A DNA stretch of 27,879 bases from DATKDU01 sp035512595 (GTDB taxonomy: Bacteria > Planctomycetota > Planctomycetia > Pirellulales > Pirellulaceae), in assembly GCA_035512595.1 (NCBI GenBank), contig DATKDU010000290.1:1-27879 (forward strand), written 5' to 3'. The notes under the pieces are model-generated. The model was not told where the DNA came from. It ran no database searches and saw only the letters and a program-made list of their open reading frames with translations. The position numbers and the translations under genes are program-made. Below, one piece after another: positions 6,677 through 14,748 of the stretch. Within the stretch, counting starts at the first letter, position 1. Every line of letters starts with the position of its first letter.

Positions 6677-6868
6677 CTACGCCGCTCGGCCGTAGCGATC
6701 GGCCTCGACCTGATCCCAGTCGAGGACCTGCGGCTCGGAGAGTTCTCCCGCATCCGGATCGACAGCCAACATCTGCGGGGACACGATCGAAAAGCCCCGC
6801 CGCCGGACCTCGCGGCGCGATTCACCCGTCAGGCGGCTGACTTGACGTTCAAGTTCTGCTTGCGGCAT
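6677..6868 (-). CDS. 63-aa module protein, copy 1
   Basis: A 63-residue hydrophilic protein with no recognised family. The ATG at 6868 follows AAGGAAT at a normal distance and begins MPQAELERQVSRLTGES, probably a helix. Then comes REVRRRGFSIVSPQMLAVDPDAG, and an acidic tail (LDWDQVEADRYGRAA). It is repeated in copy 2 at the right edge of the window with few changes, ending RYARAA, so the reading frame is under selection. It lies between the 82-aa gene (about 110 bases upstream) and the 165-aa gene on the same strand, and is likely part of one transcript with the nuclease. The GESRREVRRRGF segment looks like a short helix-turn-helix or helical hairpin, but I would not assign DNA binding from that. 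Confidence 0.75.
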   Translation of the reverse strand: MPQAELERQVSRLTGESRREVRRRGFSIVSPQMLAVDPDAGELSEPQVLDWDQVEADRYGRAA

Positions 6869-6978
6869 GGAACAATTCCTTGGGTCAGGGGGGAACAGAA
6901 ACAAACGCAGCCGACCCCAGCGCGCGCCAGGATCGGCATGCACAATGGGGACTTACTTCGGGGCGGGCTGAAGCCCGC

Positions 6979-7227
6979 TTACCGGGCTGACGGAACGAGC
7001 CAGTTGGACTCAAGCCAATGGCGCTCGGCTGCCAGCGCTTCACTGCGGAGCGGGAAAGGTCCCAGACAGGGGCCGACGACCGGGCTCAGATCGGCCAGCC
7101 ACTGGCCCTGCTCGTCGGGCTCGACATGGGACGCCCGCGAGATCGTGGATCCGCCCAAAGCTGATAGATCCACGGCTTCGTCGTACACATAGCGGACTTG
7201 GCCGCCGGCGGTGATGACCACTTGCAT
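6979..7227 (-). CDS. 82-aa module protein
   Basis: An 82-residue protein that begins MQVVITAGGQVRYVYDEAVDL, has ASHVEPDEQGQWLADLSP, and ends with the pattern LGPFPLRSEALAAERHWLESNWL, a form I recall from small planctomycete hypothetical proteins. No function is known to me. I chose the ATG at 7227, preceded by AGGTGA, over a GTG three codons upstream that directly abuts the stop of the preceding gene. The start is nine bases from that stop, so the two genes are coupled. Only copy 1 of this gene is in the window; copy 2 would lie past the right edge. Confidence 0.7.
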   Translation of the reverse strand: MQVVITAGGQVRYVYDEAVDLSALGGSTISRASHVEPDEQGQWLADLSPVVGPCLGPFPLRSEALAAERHWLESNWLVPSAR

Positions 7228-7236
7228 GGCGGTCAC

Positions 7237-7487
7237 CTAGCGCGGCCGGCGGAGGATGGCGCGCCGCGGCCGGTCGACGAGCATCCCCTCGATCTGGCTC
7301 TGGACGCCGGCCAGCTGCGTCGCGATCTGCTGCCGCAGCTGCGTGTCGTCGCGGAGCGCCTGGGGCTGCACGCCGCGGACAATCCGCTGCGCCTGGTTCA
7401 CCAACTGATCGAGCTGCTCGCTGGAGCGGACGTTAAGATGGCGAAATCGCTGGAAGAACTCGGTCAGGTTCTGCACGGCCGAGTCAC
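7237..7487 (-). pseudogene. Helical module protein, 3' fragment cut by the RIT element
   Basis: The remaining sequence reads ...DSAVQNLTEFFQRFRHLNVRSSEQL, then a long amphipathic helix region (LVNQAQRIVRGVQPQALR), and ends VDRPRRAILRRPR. It looks like the C-terminal end of a longer helical protein, since the frame is open right up to the RIT boundary at 7487|7488 and has no start there with a ribosome site. The GTG at 7476 is a possible start of a 79-residue product. If the RIT element and one copy of the flanking 7-bp repeat are removed, the frame continues open for about 36 codons on the far side (to about 11033) before a stop, without a recognisable start. The original 5' end is therefore uncertain. 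Confidence 0.6.
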
Positions 7488-7518
7488 GGAATTATCCGCA
7501 GTTCGGGATTATGTGCAG
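7488..7518 (+). repeat. RIT left inverted repeat with recombinase-site motifs
   Basis: The left end reads GGAATTATCCGCAGTTC, then GGGATTATGTGCAG. Two 10-bp motifs, TTATCCGCAG (7492-7501) and TTATGTGCAG (7509-7518), are spaced 17 bases start to start. A third copy lies inside in the opposite orientation (CTGCGCATAA, 7587-7596) and mirrors TTATGCGCAG at the right end. These are probable recombinase binding sites. Confidence 0.85.
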
Positions 7519-7638
7519 TGAGTCGAGGGCTTCCGCAGAAAGCTCCGTCTTACGTAGTCCTTCGGATGAGTTGGGGTAGGCGGTAACTGCGCATAACATG
7601 ACGCTTCTCTAACGCCCTTGGGGCAGAAAGGAAACGTC

Positions 7639-8877
7639 ATGTTGAAAAACCCGATCCATCAGTTGCGGACTCGCATTCGAACCAATCCTCTCGGGCCGGT
7701 CTTGGAGCGGTACATCGAGCACTTGGTCGACCGCGGTTACAGCTCCAGCACGTTGCGGGAGTATGTTTCCGCCGCCGACCACTTTGGGCGCTGGCTGGGG
7801 CGGCGACCGCCGAACCAAGCGATGGCCCGACATTTTTTGCAGCGGCACTTGCTAGTCTGTCGATGCCGCGGACCGGTGATACTGTCAATGCGGCGATGCC
7901 GTCGCGCGCTTAACCATCTGCTGGTGATGATCGGTGCTGTAACGGCCCGCTCGGAGTTCCCTCGCGGCTTCGTGGGTGACCTGCTCCGGCGCTTCAAGCA
8001 ACGACTTCTCACCGTCCAAGGGCTCGCCACCGGGACCGTGCATCGACGGTTGACTTGGGCACGGACCATGCTAACTCGCCTGCGGGTACGACGGGCTGCC
8101 CAACTGACGACGTGGACACCAGAACGGATCGAACGCTACGTAACGAGCGAAGCGCGCCGCTATCAGCCCTCAACCGCCCACAACATTGCCGATGCGACAC
8201 GTTCTCTGTTGCGCTTCCTGTTGCAAGATGGGCTGATTCGCCGCGACCTGTCGGCGGCCGTACCAACGGTTGCTCACTGGCGGCTGGCACCCTTGCCGGC
8301 AACGCTGCGGGAGGACGAAGTGGCGCGCCTGATCAATGCAGCGGATGATCAAACAGCGATTGGTCTGCGTGACCGGGCCATCCTGCTGTGCCTGAGCGAA
8401 GTGGGGTTGCGGGCTTCGGAAGTGGTGGGATTGGAACTCGAAGGCGTCGACGTCGCCGCCAACGTGCTGCAGGTGCGCCGCAGTAAGAGGCGGGAGTCAA
8501 CGGCGTTGCCAATCACCCGCAAGCTGGCCAGGGCGCTGAAGGCATATCTGCGACGCGGCCGCCCACCGTGCACATCGCTGAAAGTCTTCGTCCTGCATCG
8601 GCCGCCGGTGGGCAAGCCTCTGGTGCCTGCCACAATCAGTGGCATAGTTTCGCGGTTGGCGAGCCGTGCTGGTTTAGAGGGGCGAATCCGCAGCGCGCAT
8701 GTACTCCGTCACAGCGTTGCCAGTCGCATGTTGACTGCCGGGGCAAGCCTCAAACAGATTGCCGATCTGCTTGGACATCGATCCATTGATACCACCACCA
8801 TCTATGCGAAAGTCGACCTCAACGCGCTGTCGCAGGTCGCCTTGCCCTGGCCGGGAGTCAAGGAGGTGCAGCGATGA
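7639..8877 (+). CDS. ritA: RIT tyrosine recombinase A
   Basis: A 412-residue tyrosine recombinase, the first of three in the RIT element. Such enzymes cut and rejoin DNA through a covalent phosphotyrosine intermediate. The ATG at 7639 follows AAAGGAAA. The N-terminal SAM-like core-binding region spans about 15-200, with YIEHLVDRGYSSSTLREY. The catalytic domain has R258 (GLRAS), K283 (RRSKRRE), H354-x-x-R357 (HVLRH), H380 (LGH) and nucleophile Y389 (TTIYAKVD), so the full R-K-H-R-H-Y set is present. Its stop overlaps the start of the next gene as ATGA. The long N-terminal region (about 200 residues) suggests an added DNA-binding part compared with XerC/D (about 300 residues). Confidence 0.93.
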   Translation: MLKNPIHQLRTRIRTNPLGPVLERYIEHLVDRGYSSSTLREYVSAADHFGRWLGRRPPNQAMARHFLQRHLLVCRCRGPVILSMRRCRRALNHLLVMIGAVTARSEFPRGFVGDLLRRFKQRLLTVQGLATGTVHRRLTWARTMLTRLRVRRAAQLTTWTPERIERYVTSEARRYQPSTAHNIADATRSLLRFLLQDGLIRRDLSAAVPTVAHWRLAPLPATLREDEVARLINAADDQTAIGLRDRAILLCLSEVGLRASEVVGLELEGVDVAANVLQVRRSKRRESTALPITRKLARALKAYLRRGRPPCTSLKVFVLHRPPVGKPLVPATISGIVSRLASRAGLEGRIRSAHVLRHSVASRMLTAGASLKQIADLLGHRSIDTTTIYAKVDLNALSQVALPWPGVKEVQR

Positions 8878-9830
8878 GACGCCCACGTACCATGGTTCGA
8901 CAGGCCGAGGCCTATCTGAAATCCCGCCGCGCAATGGGCTTTGACCTGCGGGTCAGCGGGAGACTGCTCCTGCGATTTGCCGAATTCGTAGACCGATCCG
9001 GCTGGCATGGGCCGCTCACCACCGACTTGATCCTGCGTTGGGTTCATCTCCCCGATGCAGCTGCCCGGAGCTACAAGGCAAACCGATTGTCGATTGTCCG
9101 CTGCTTTGCCCGGTACTTGGCCACACGGGACGGCCAGACGGAAGTGCCAGATTGGCGGCTGATGCCGAAAATCTTCCATCGGCGCCCCCATCTCTTCAGT
9201 CAGCAGGAACTATGCCAACTGATGGCGGCGACACGACGGATGAGGCGTACGTACCCACTGCGGCCTTTGACCTATGAAACGTTCCTTGGGCTGCTGGCTT
9301 CCACAGGTTTACGAATTTCCGAGGCCCTGAAGCTCACGCGTGGGCAAGTGGACCTCAAACGCGGCATCCTGCGAATCGAGCAGACCAAGTTCAAGAAGTC
9401 TCGATTGGTGCCGCTGCACTCGACAACCACACAGGCGTTACGCCGCTACGCAGCGGCCCGGGACAGCCGGTGGGGGGTGCTTGACAAGGAACCTTTTTTC
9501 GTTGGCCGCTGTGGATGGGCTCTGCCCTACGAGACCGTCTGCGGTGCATTTCGTACGCTTCGCGCCGATCTCGGATGGCACCGGGGCAACGGAGAATGGC
9601 CTCGCCCGCGAATCCACGATCTGCGGCATAGCTTCGCATGTCATCGTCTTCTGCGCTGGTATCGCGACGGTGAAAACGTTCAGCAAAAGATCGCTGCGCT
9701 CGCCACGTATCTGGGGCACAGCAAGGTTACCGACACCTATTGGTACCTGACTGGTACGCCCGAACTCATGGCGCTCGTCGGGAGCCGCTTTGAACGGTTT
9801 GCTGCCTCTGTGAAAAGGAGTCGTTCATGA
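8874..9830 (+). CDS. ritB: RIT tyrosine recombinase B
   Basis: A 318-residue tyrosine recombinase, the middle gene of the trio. It starts at the ATGA overlap with ritA, so it is translated by coupling. The N-terminal domain has AYLKSRRAMGFDLRVSGRLL. The catalytic residues are R147 (GLRIS), K172 (QTKFKK), H248-x-x-R251 (HDLRH), H282 (LGH) and Y291 (TYWYLTGT), with the usual nine-residue gap between the last His and Tyr. Compared with ritA, the insert between HxxR and LGH is longer (LLRWYRDGENVQQKIAALATY), a feature of this middle class. It ends in an ATGA overlap with ritC. All three proteins are thought to act together at the element ends, but the division of labour is not known. Confidence 0.93.
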   Translation: MRRPRTMVRQAEAYLKSRRAMGFDLRVSGRLLLRFAEFVDRSGWHGPLTTDLILRWVHLPDAAARSYKANRLSIVRCFARYLATRDGQTEVPDWRLMPKIFHRRPHLFSQQELCQLMAATRRMRRTYPLRPLTYETFLGLLASTGLRISEALKLTRGQVDLKRGILRIEQTKFKKSRLVPLHSTTTQALRRYAAARDSRWGVLDKEPFFVGRCGWALPYETVCGAFRTLRADLGWHRGNGEWPRPRIHDLRHSFACHRLLRWYRDGENVQQKIAALATYLGHSKVTDTYWYLTGTPELMALVGSRFERFAASVKRSRS

Positions 9831-10837
9831 AAACGCCCACGACTCCGAAGACTCCCCTCGGTCCGGCGCTACGGGCCTACTTCTGCTCGTATCTGATCGG
9901 CCAGCGCGACTTGAGCCCGCAGACCATCAGGTCTTACAGGGATGCCTTTCGGCTGCTGCTGCGGTTTCTTCGGCAGAAACATGGTCTTCAGCCCGATGCA
10001 TTGAGCGTGGATGATCTGGATGCACCTCGTGTGCTGGCGTTTCTGGAAGACCTGGAGGAATCCCGCGCTAGCTGCGCCCGCAGCCGCAATGCTCGATTGG
10101 CGGCGATCCGCTCGTTCTTTCGCCACGCCGCAGGGGCCAATCCGTTGCTGCTACCAGTCGCCCAGCGTGTGTTGGCCATTCCGATGAAACGCTTCGATCG
10201 CGGTACTGTCGGCCATCTCACTCGTGAGCAGATCCAGGCGGTCTTGAACGCACCGGATGCGACCACTTGGGCTGGCCAGCGGGATCGCCTGCTGCTGCTG
10301 TTAATGTACAACACCGGCGCACGCGTGTCGGAGGTCACCGCTCTGAAGATCCAAGATGTGGACGTCGAATCGCGTTCATCGGTCCACATCCTCGGTAAGG
10401 GCCGAAAACGTCGCTCAGTGCCCTTGTGGCGCGAAACTGGGAGGCAACTTCGAGCGTGGCTCCGACGCGCAAATTCAACGCCGGACTCGCCGCTTCTACC
10501 CAATGCACGTGGGGGACCGATGAGTCGCTCTGGCGTCACTCAGCGACTTCAACTCGCCGTGGCTCGCGCCTCGGCGAACTGTCCCGCCCTTCATTCGATC
10601 CCGGTATCGCCACACACGATTCGCCACACGACTGCCATGCATCTGCTCCAGTCGGGAGTGGACTTATCGATGATCGCACTGTGGCTGGGCCACGAGAGCA
10701 TTCAGACGACTCATCAATACCTCGACGCCGATCTCAAAACCAAGAGGGAAGCCTTGGCACACTTGGAATCTCCGCGTCTCCGCCGTCGGCGCCAGCTCCC
10801 GACGAAGGCGCTAATGCAATTCTTGGAGGACTTGTGA
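9827..10837 (+). CDS. ritC: RIT tyrosine recombinase C
   Basis: A 336-residue tyrosine recombinase, the last gene of the trio, coupled to ritB through ATGA. The N-terminal core-binding domain includes YLIGQRDLSPQTIRSYRDAF. The catalytic residues are R166 (GARVS), K191 (LGKGRKRR), H263-x-x-R266 (HTIRH), H289 (LGH) and Y298 (THQYLDADL). A C-terminal extension (about residues 300-336) ends LPTKALMQFLEDL. The fragment at 26463-26786 is a relative of this gene: it shares the HTTAMHL.QSGV pattern and a C-tail ending in a hydrophobic '...L..L' helix. The stop is directly followed by the inner motif TTATGCGCAG (10838-10847), so gene and recombination site abut. Confidence 0.93.
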   Translation: MKTPTTPKTPLGPALRAYFCSYLIGQRDLSPQTIRSYRDAFRLLLRFLRQKHGLQPDALSVDDLDAPRVLAFLEDLEESRASCARSRNARLAAIRSFFRHAAGANPLLLPVAQRVLAIPMKRFDRGTVGHLTREQIQAVLNAPDATTWAGQRDRLLLLLMYNTGARVSEVTALKIQDVDVESRSSVHILGKGRKRRSVPLWRETGRQLRAWLRRANSTPDSPLLPNARGGPMSRSGVTQRLQLAVARASANCPALHSIPVSPHTIRHTTAMHLLQSGVDLSMIALWLGHESIQTTHQYLDADLKTKREALAHLESPRLRRRRQLPTKALMQFLEDL

Positions 10838-10923
10838 TTATGCGCAGACCATCATCGCGATCGCCGCCGAACAACCGCAATTCTGGGATGAACTCGACAT
10901 AATCCTGAACTGCGGATAATTCC
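10838..10923 (-). repeat. RIT right end, inverted repeat and inner motif
   Basis: The outer part (10897-10923) is the reverse complement of the left end with one mismatch. The inner motif TTATGCGCAG at 10838-10847 is the exact inverse of CTGCGCATAA at 7587-7596. The distance from inner motif to element end is 85 bases here and 108 on the left. Confidence 0.82.
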
Positions 10924-10934
10924 GAGGCACCGTT

Positions 10935-11120
10935 GTGGACGACCTCACCGTGGAGATCTCCAGTGCTGAGGACGAGTTCACCGACCCCGCATGCTACTAT
11001 CGCAGGACGTTCCAGGGCAACGCGGAATCATGGCTGGGCAGTTACAGGCCGAGCGATCAGCAACGCGATCCTGAAAACGTTGGTGATTGGCAGGTTTGGT
11101 ATCGAATCGAAAAGATGTAG
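10935..11120 (+). other. Short open frame next to RIT, uncertain
   Basis: The frame, which starts with GTG, reads VDDLTVEISSAEDEFTDPAC and ends VWYRIEKM. Its first 30 codons have GC-rich third positions like real genes here, the rest less so. I do not recognise it. There is no clear ribosome site. It may be the end of a gene broken by the RIT insertion or chance. The rest of 10924-11259 shows no other credible gene. Confidence 0.25.
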
Positions 11121-11259
11121 TTTTTCCTGGGTCTTCGGTAGGTGCGATCCGCCAACGATTTCGTCGCGCACGGTTTATTCCATCTGCGACAGCTCGGCGC
11201 GGTCCGTTCAAAATGTTGCGGTCCAACACCGCAGGTACTCAGGCGTATTCCTATTGCGA

Positions 11260-12993
11260 TCACCCTTTTGGGCAGCTCGCCAGGGCCTGTCGCTTGATCC
11301 TTGCAAGGCTTAGCCGATTCCCGCCTCGGTCGATGTGACCGACGCGCCTTTGAATTGGAGCCGTGTCCGATGCGATTGCTCCAACGTGTTGAGACACGAG
11401 TAAGAGTCGAACTGCGCCATTATCGAGCCTACACACAGAACACCGAGGAAGCCCAAGAGTCCCCCGCGAGAATGGGTGCAAGTTCCCTCGGGTCCTTGGA
11501 CGTCTCGACCGCTTGTGATCCCTTGTTGCTGATGTTGAACTTCTCGAGTTCGATGACGTACTCGCGCGTGTACCGCGAGGCGTCGGCGGTCGGCTTGGGA
11601 GTCGTTGTGATCGTGATATCGGGACGACCTGTTCATCCGTCGAAGGTGGGCTGGAGCCGGCGCTGTTTGCTTCCAGCGGCAACCAGGCAAAATCGTCCGC
11701 CGCCGTCGCCGCTTGAGATGTGTTCTCGGTGGGCTTGGCGGGGTTCTCGGGCTGGTGTGCCGCTCGTTCCTCCGGTTCACGAAAGTGCGTGGCATTCCAG
11801 GCGCGTAGCATCGCCCTGCCATACTGCCGGCAGCTTTCCGGATCGGTCGCTTTGCCGGGCGGAGCGAACGGAAATTCGAATGTCGCCGCCATGATCGCGT
11901 TGTCCTTGAAACCAAAGTAACGCGAGTTCTTTGGCGACGGATCCGATTCGTCACGCAGCCAGTTGAGCGGCCCACTTGGCGCCGCTTCGGGCAGTGCCTG
12001 CTTGATCCACTTGGCGAACTCCGAGACGTTTTCAAAGTTGTACTGCGGGTGGGTTTTCGCTCCCACAAAGTACATCACCTGGTGGTCCCGCATCACGAGT
12101 GTGGGACAGTGGAAGTCCAACGCAAATTGGAAATCGTGCCTTCGGTCCAGCTCTCGAATCGCTTGCACTTCGGGATAGATGCTCGTTTCCCCGTAGTCTC
12201 GATTATGATCGTGCGGCTGGCGGTTCTTCCCCTGGTCGCCTTCTTCGACTCCATCCTTGTCGACGAATGGTACGGCGAAGAGAACGTATTTTTCGCGAAA
12301 CGCCCTTCCGGCTGGGCCATCCGAAATTGCCTCATCGAGAAAGCCTTCCAACACGAAACTGGCAATCGACTCCACCGCGTGGTGCCGCCCCGTGACCAAC
12401 ATCGCCTTCACCTCCGGTCCGGAGCTTCCGATCTGCAGGAGTTCTACCTCGCGGCCGCGACGACTCTTGGTCAAAACGCACTTCTTGAAGTGTGGATTTG
12501 CGGCTTTCTTCCGCAGGAACGCGTCGAAATCCTGCTGCAAGTAGGGAATCGTCACCGCAAATCGGACGCGTTCATCCGCCTTGGCGAAGTCGTACCAGAA
12601 TGAACTACCGTCGACTTGATCGACGCCCATCCATTTCCAGGTCTTGCCCTGGTCGGTGCTGATCGCCGGACCTTGAAATCCAATCGCACCATTCGAGAAG
12701 CCTGCTACCTTTTCCGGAAAGACGAAATTGACCCGTCCGGGGCGTGTCGCGGCCGCCTCAAAGCACCAGTAGAACCACGGCCTGTCGCCACGCAGATCGG
12801 GCTCAACGTTTACTTCGCCCTCGGTGTTCGCCGTCGCCTTGACGTTGCCGCCTGCGAAATCCGAATTGATTGCAACAACTCCGCGCGCAGCGTTGCTCGC
12901 TCGGGCGGGAGACGCGAAGGCCAGTACCGCCATCGCGGCAAGCGCCGCAATCGACGCTGCCTGGACGTGATTGGCGAAATTCGACGTTGTCAT
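11260..12993 (-). CDS. Secreted M14 zinc carboxypeptidase-like protein, frameshifted tail
   Basis: A 577-residue protein starting MTTSNFANHVQ at 12993, with AGGAT just before it. A signal peptide (hydrophobic AALAAMAVLAFASPARA) directs it out of the cytoplasm. Residues about 30-150 form a beta-rich domain, and the M14 metallopeptidase domain follows. Zinc ligands are in GRHHAVES (HxxE) and LDFHCP; DHNRDY is the substrate-carboxylate region and the Glu of TFEFPF is the catalytic base. The family removes C-terminal residues or acts on modified peptides. From about 11625 the encoded sequence becomes Arg/Ser/Pro-rich. The neighbouring frame instead encodes a protein-like tail (DITITTTPKPTADASRYT..EYVIELEKFNISNKG) ending at 11429. 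The native end is therefore probably 11429, and a one-base shift is likely. The catalytic domain is unaffected. Confidence 0.82.
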   Translation of the reverse strand: MTTSNFANHVQAASIAALAAMAVLAFASPARASNAARGVVAINSDFAGGNVKATANTEGEVNVEPDLRGDRPWFYWCFEAAATRPGRVNFVFPEKVAGFSNGAIGFQGPAISTDQGKTWKWMGVDQVDGSSFWYDFAKADERVRFAVTIPYLQQDFDAFLRKKAANPHFKKCVLTKSRRGREVELLQIGSSGPEVKAMLVTGRHHAVESIASFVLEGFLDEAISDGPAGRAFREKYVLFAVPFVDKDGVEEGDQGKNRQPHDHNRDYGETSIYPEVQAIRELDRRHDFQFALDFHCPTLVMRDHQVMYFVGAKTHPQYNFENVSEFAKWIKQALPEAAPSGPLNWLRDESDPSPKNSRYFGFKDNAIMAATFEFPFAPPGKATDPESCRQYGRAMLRAWNATHFREPEERAAHQPENPAKPTENTSQAATAADDFAWLPLEANSAGSSPPSTDEQVVPISRSQRLPSRPPTPRGTRASTSSNSRSSTSATRDHKRSRRPRTRGNLHPFSRGTLGLPRCSVCRLDNGAVRLLLVSQHVGAIASDTAPIQRRVGHIDRGGNRLSLARIKRQALASCPKG

Positions 12994-13072
12994 CGGGGAT
13001 CCTGCTTTTATTCGAGGTGGGCTCGCATCAATGCTGCGGGAACAATTCGAAAGCACGTGACTACAGCCGTCG

Positions 13073-13078
13073 ATTATA
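13073..13078 (-). promoter_or_regulatory. Possible -10 element for the M14 gene
   Basis: Read on the minus strand, a perfect TATAAT lies 80 bases upstream of the start at 12993. The -35 region at the proper distance is weak. A leader of about 70 bases would follow. Confidence 0.4.
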
Positions 13079-13232
13079 GCCGACGACGCGATGAATTCAG
13101 GTGCGTATTGGTGCTAATTCTTTGTCATGGTGGTGTGTAGTTGAGCTACAGCGCGAGCGTTACTTTCGTCGCGTTGGGCGACGACCTTTCGAACAAAAGC
13201 CGGCCTGGGATTCACCCAGCATCGTTCGCACG

Positions 13233-13435
13233 ATGTCTGTGAATTCGATCGTCGTGGGCGGCTGGGCGATCCCGTTCCTGTTTCTGACCGTTTGCACGAT
13301 CGTCCACGCGGCGGAGCCGCCGTCGCCCGATCGCCATTCGTTTGGGCGCCGGCGTCCGCCAAGGTCTTGGCGACTTCGGCTGCGCGCATTTACCTCACCA
13401 CGGAACACATCACCGGCGCTGAGAACGGCGGGTGA
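13233..13435 (+). pseudogene. Possible remnant of a small secreted protein
   Basis: The ATG at 13233 begins MSVNSIVVGGWAIPFLFLTV, a plausible signal peptide with cleavage near VHAAEPP. After about 35 codons the frame turns Arg-rich. The +2 frame then reads APASAKVLATSAARIYLTTE and stops at 13433-13435, just before the next gene. This could be a frameshifted small secreted protein. The evidence is composition only, and nothing else was found in 12994-13438 apart from the -10 element. Confidence 0.25.
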
Positions 13436-13438
13436 ACC

Positions 13439-13885
13439 ATGTATTACTACGTCGCCACGCTGGCCCGCTACGTCCTGGTCGAGGCCGAGCATGAATGGGA
13501 GGCCCGCGAGCGCGGGTACGCGGCGCTCCACGAGCTGTACGACGACATTCGCCAGCGTTTCGGTTGCGGGATGCGGGTAGAAATCCGGACCATCCGTCCT
13601 GCCACAGAGGAGGAGATCGAGCACATGCGCTGGCACCAGGAGTACGTGGCCAAGGGCAAGCGATCCCGATTAGCAACCCGCGATCGGGGAAAGCCGCACA
13701 TCGATCCCCAAGTGCAGGCCAAGACCGACTGGACGCCGGTCCGCGTCCCCGGCAACGAGAAGGCCCACGGGCCGGAGACGCAGTTTGCGTGGTTCGATTA
13801 CAACAACGTGAACAAGCAGAGCATCGAGTTCGGCTCGTTCGAGGAGGCGCGGGACTTCTGTTTTCATCCCGACAACGAGCGGTAG
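13439..13885 (+). CDS. Conserved-looking hypothetical protein (148 aa)
   Basis: A 148-residue soluble protein, not recognised by function. It opens MYYYVATLARYVLVEAEHEWEA, then a region of the type ALHELYDDIRQRFG that looks like a helix after a beta strand. The middle is basic (AKGKRSRLATRDRGKPH), and the end has WFDYNNVNKQSIEFGSFEEARDF. The N-terminal pattern resembles small planctomycete proteins I recall from mobile or accessory regions. The start at 13439 is preceded by GGGTGAACC, a weak ribosome site. It converges on the membrane-protein gene with two bases between the stops. Confidence 0.7.
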   Translation: MYYYVATLARYVLVEAEHEWEARERGYAALHELYDDIRQRFGCGMRVEIRTIRPATEEEIEHMRWHQEYVAKGKRSRLATRDRGKPHIDPQVQAKTDWTPVRVPGNEKAHGPETQFAWFDYNNVNKQSIEFGSFEEARDFCFHPDNER

Positions 13886-13887
13886 TT

Positions 13888-14748
13888 TCACTTTCGCACG
13901 CCAAGCCCAGGAGCGGCAAGCGTGTAGCCGTTCCACCGCACGACGAGGACGAGCGCCAGCAGCCACATGGTCGTAATGGCGTTGATCCAGACAAAGTGCA
14001 TCGCGTCCGGCCCACCTCTGCTTCCGACTCCCGCGCTCCGAAGCATCGGGAGCTCCCAGGCTGTCGCTAGGCCGATCAGCACGAGCGTCACCAACGTCCC
14101 CGGCAGCGCCAGCCGGGGGAGCAGCGACGCCAAGAGCAGTGGAAGGGTAATCACGATCGCGGCGACCGCCAGGAAGATGAAGATGGCCGGCTCGCCGCTG
14201 GACCCGATATTCAGGTTCGGCACGATCAGCCGCCCGATTCCGAAGACGACGGCGACGATGGTCGTGATGATCAAGAGCTGCCGTATGCCGAACTGCCGCT
14301 CGCGGGGATCACTTGTCATGTTAGCGTCGTCGCGATGCCGCAATCGGAGCCCGTAGCCCATGGCCAGTCCCCATAAGGGCAACTGCACCAGGAACCACTG
14401 GCCTATCAGGCAGGCCCCGATGACGAAGTAAGCTTCGTCGGGCCCCCCACGCATTCCTACGTTGATACCAATCGCCATCGCCAGCATGACTACCCACAGG
14501 AACGACAACGGCAGACGCCAGACAAGGGGGGCCGGGCCGAAGGCGGTCCAAGCGGATGCCACGGTTGTCTGGCCGAACATAGTGCCGAGGAAAAAGCCGA
14601 TGCCGATGTATTCGCCCAAGCGACCGGGTGGATCGGGGTCTATGAATGCGAGCAGTAGCCAGCCCACGGCGACGAGGGGCCCTGCCCACAAGAAGATACG
14701 ATAACGGCTAGGCACCACGTCGCTGACTCCGAGATTCGGGTAACGCAC
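13888..14748 (-). CDS. Multi-pass membrane protein of unknown function
   Basis: A 286-residue integral membrane protein with about eight hydrophobic segments (for example YRIFLWAGPLVAVGWLLLAF and PAIFIFLAVAAIVITLPLLL). In the middle, after a hydrophilic loop with RHRDDANMTSDPRE, comes RQFGIRQLLIITTIVAVVFG. This 'QF.IR.LL..TT.VAV' signature opens many planctomycete membrane proteins, so the gene may be a fusion of two related halves of four helices each. No enzymatic motif is seen. The ATG at 14748 begins MRYPNLGVSDVVPSRY; an internal start would lose only the soluble N-terminus. It is divergent from the 163-aa gene. Confidence 0.72.
   Translation of the reverse strand: MRYPNLGVSDVVPSRYRIFLWAGPLVAVGWLLLAFIDPDPPGRLGEYIGIGFFLGTMFGQTTVASAWTAFGPAPLVWRLPLSFLWVVMLAMAIGINVGMRGGPDEAYFVIGACLIGQWFLVQLPLWGLAMGYGLRLRHRDDANMTSDPRERQFGIRQLLIITTIVAVVFGIGRLIVPNLNIGSSGEPAIFIFLAVAAIVITLPLLLASLLPRLALPGTLVTLVLIGLATAWELPMLRSAGVGSRGGPDAMHFVWINAITTMWLLALVLVVRWNGYTLAAPGLGVRK

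Larger units (their letters stand above)
5882..6821. repeat. Duplicated module, copy 1, right part
   Basis: This stretch matches about 26952-27879 in the same orientation, with scattered substitutions of roughly 6%, a one-base deletion and one tandem-repeat unit difference. It carries the nuclease 5' end, the 165-aa gene and the 63-aa gene. Copy 2 leaves the window at a base equivalent to 6821, so the real homology may be longer. Confidence 0.92.
7488..10923 (+). mobile_element. Complete RIT (recombinase-in-trio) element
   Basis: Three consecutive, overlapping tyrosine recombinase genes in the same order and size pattern as described RIT elements lie between terminal inverted repeats (7488-7514 and 10897-10923, 26 of 27 bases identical). 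A 10-bp motif of type TTATnnGnAG occurs three times at the left end and is mirrored at the right. The outer flanks show a 6/7 direct repeat (GAGTCAC / GAGGCAC) that could be a decayed target duplication. The element is 3.4 kb, carries no passenger gene and sits in the 79-aa module gene. All three recombinases keep their catalytic residues, so it may still be active. Confidence 0.88.

Noticed and set aside
13101..13580. Continuous plus-strand frame overlapping the 148-aa gene
   Set aside because: The second half is an Arg/Ser/Thr-rich shadow of the 148-aa gene; only the first ~35 codons look signal-peptide-like and are listed with low confidence.
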